Positions 4,998-6,201 of a stretch of DNA of 6,201 nt are shown in pieces. Every line of letters begins with the position of its first letter. The first letter of the stretch is position 1. Position numbers and translations under genes: made by a program. The notes beneath the pieces are model-generated. The model made no database searches and was not told the origin of the DNA. It saw only the letters and a program-made list of their open reading frames with translations. Source of the stretch: Actinomycetota bacterium (GTDB lineage Bacteria > Desulfobacterota > Deferrimicrobia > Deferrimicrobiales > Deferrimicrobiaceae); NCBI GenBank assembly GCA_016844415.1, contig JAENIX010000058.1, positions 1 through 6,201 of the forward strand, given 5' to 3'.

Positions 4998-6201
4998 GTG
5001 ATCCGCATCCTGAAATCGACGAAGCTCGCGGTCGTCCTGTGCCTCGTCCTGTCGGCGGGAGGAATCGCGGGATCGCTCCTCTACCAGGGGAATACAGCTT
5101 TCGGGAAGCAGGGGCCTTATAACGTATTCCGTTCCCCTCTTTTTCTAGTTCCTGCCTGTCTTCTTATCCTGAACATCTTTTTTTGCGCCTGGTCGCGCCT
5201 CGCCTCGATGCCGCTCTCCGGGCCGCGGACGTGGTCCTTCGCCGGGATCCACCTGGGACTCCTTCTCATGGCGTCCGCGTTGATCCTGGACGGCCTGTTC
5301 GGGTTCCTCGGCACGAGATACTACTACCTGGGCGTCCCCGATTCCTCCTACTTCGACTGGAGAAAGAACCGTGAAGAGCCGTTCCCGTTCACCGTCGAGG
5401 TCGCGGCCGTTGAGACCCGCCATCACCCGTTGAACCTGCAGGTCGGGGTCAGGGATCCGGCCGGAAAAGACGCGGGAACATACAACATCCGGGAAGGCGG
5501 TTCCTTCGAGGCCGGGAAGACCGGGCTCGTCGTGACGCCGCGCAGATTCGATAACGAATCGAAGTACCTTTTCCTGGATGCCGCGGTCGGAGGGACGAGT
5601 GTGAGCGGTATTCGGGCCGCCGCCGGAAGCCCCGCCGTCGTCGGGGGATACTCGATCTTCCCGGTGGCATTCGCCGATCCGGAGCCGTCCGGTCACGCCG
5701 CCCGTGTCCGTTTCACACTTCCAGGGCGGGGGCCGGAGGAAAAGGAGATCCGGATTAACCACCCGGCACGGTACGCCGGACTCTCTTTCTGCCTGGTGGA
5801 CGTGGGCGCGGACAGGTTCGGAAACCCGTACGCAGGGCTGCAGATGACCCGCGAGCCCGGTGAAACCGGTTTCTGGATCGGCGCCTTGATGTTCTCCCTG
5901 TCTCTACTGGTCCACTTTCGGTTGGGGGCGGGAATGCTGGCACTGTTTCTGCTTGGCCTTGCCCCTTGCGTGACGCATGCATTCGGCACGGTGATCGATG
6001 GGAAGACGGAATGGGCAGGGGAGGTCCGGATCGCGGAGCCGGTCACCGTGGAGAAAGGGGGCGTGCTTCGCATCCGGCCGGGGACGACCGTGTTCCTGTC
6101 GGGAGAAGACCGCGACGGAGATGGCTGCAGGGACGGGTATATCCAGGTATTCGGGAAGATTCTGGTCGAGGGCGAACAGGACCGTCCGGTGCGGTTCATC
6201 C
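4998..6201 (+). CDS. ResB-like cytochrome c biogenesis protein fused to beta-helix domain, partial
   Basis: A GTG at 4998 opens a frame with no stop to the right edge (401 complete codons). It starts 21 bases after the previous stop and is the only start codon in that gap; GAGG at 4989-4992 is a possible ribosome site. Residues 1-104 look like ResB: LKSTKLAVVL and a first membrane segment (9-28), a second (47-63) ending LNIFFCAWSRL, and a third (83-104) beginning HLGLLLMAS with H85. Residues 105-290 are a probable periplasmic domain, closed by GLSFCLVDVGADRFG and membrane segment four (291-307). A fifth segment (311-328) resembles a signal peptide and puts residues 329-401 outside. That part reads as the start of a right-handed beta-helix: PVTVEKGGVLRIRPGTTVFL, a DxDxDG loop (371-376), then VFGKILVEGEQDRPVRFI. 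ResB delivers or holds haem for cytochrome c maturation together with a CcsA/ResC partner, which would lie beyond the window. The beta-helix role is unknown. Confidence 0.85.
   Translation, partial: MIRILKSTKLAVVLCLVLSAGGIAGSLLYQGNTAFGKQGPYNVFRSPLFLVPACLLILNIFFCAWSRLASMPLSGPRTWSFAGIHLGLLLMASALILDGLFGFLGTRYYYLGVPDSSYFDWRKNREEPFPFTVEVAAVETRHHPLNLQVGVRDPAGKDAGTYNIREGGSFEAGKTGLVVTPRRFDNESKYLFLDAAVGGTSVSGIRAAAGSPAVVGGYSIFPVAFADPEPSGHAARVRFTLPGRGPEEKEIRINHPARYAGLSFCLVDVGADRFGNPYAGLQMTREPGETGFWIGALMFSLSLLVHFRLGAGMLALFLLGLAPCVTHAFGTVIDGKTEWAGEVRIAEPVTVEKGGVLRIRPGTTVFLSGEDRDGDGCRDGYIQVFGKILVEGEQDRPVRFI

Noticed and set aside
5693..6199. Minus-strand open frame of 168 codons near the right edge
   Set aside because: It is antisense to the continuous ResB/beta-helix frame, is rich in serine, proline and arginine, and matches no family I know.
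1..6201. tRNA, rRNA, CRISPR array, insertion sequence or attachment site
   Set aside because: No tRNA-like cloverleaf, repeat-spacer pattern, transposase motif or paired terminal repeats were found when reading the window.

Overview
The window is GC-rich (about 60% or more by eye) and most starts are TTG or GTG. The gene content suggests a Gram-negative, anaerobically respiring bacterium of the Desulfuromonadota / deltaproteobacterial type. That placement is an inference from gene style and content; no taxonomic marker gene is present. Every recognisable gene acts in or across the cell envelope, except one AAA+-like protein that looks cytoplasmic.

Layout. Bases 1-413 on the minus strand hold the N-terminal part of an exported TlpA/ResA-type thioredoxin, whose 3' end lies beyond the left edge. 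Bases 414-716 are a divergent intergenic region with a candidate promoter in each direction, a dyad that could be an operator, and a leader containing a short ORF and a hairpin. From 717 rightwards there is one co-directional run of five genes: an exported protein with three carboxypeptidase-regulatory-like domain repeats (717-1853); a NapH-NapG fusion polyferredoxin (1924-3477); an AAA+ protein of the Cdc48/FtsH type whose Walker motifs are destroyed (3467-4345, overlapping the previous gene by 11 bases); a short exported OpuAC/ProX-like ligand-binding protein without transporter partners (4362-4976); and a ResB-like cytochrome c biogenesis membrane protein that continues in frame into a beta-helix domain (4998 to the right edge, partial).

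How the genes may work together. TlpA-type thioredoxins and ResB are known partners in system II cytochrome c maturation. The polyferredoxin is of the type that moves electrons from the quinol or cytoplasmic side to periplasmic acceptors. The tight spacing (11-base overlap, 16-base gap, 21-base gap) argues that polyferredoxin, pseudo-AAA, OpuAC-like and ResB-like proteins form one operon. The simplest reading is an envelope redox or cytochrome-maturation module with several unusual parts: the internal Tat-type segment of the fused polyferredoxin, the catalytically defective AAA+ protein, the repurposed binding protein and the ResB/beta-helix fusion. I do not recognise this combination as a named system, and the shared function is inferred from context.
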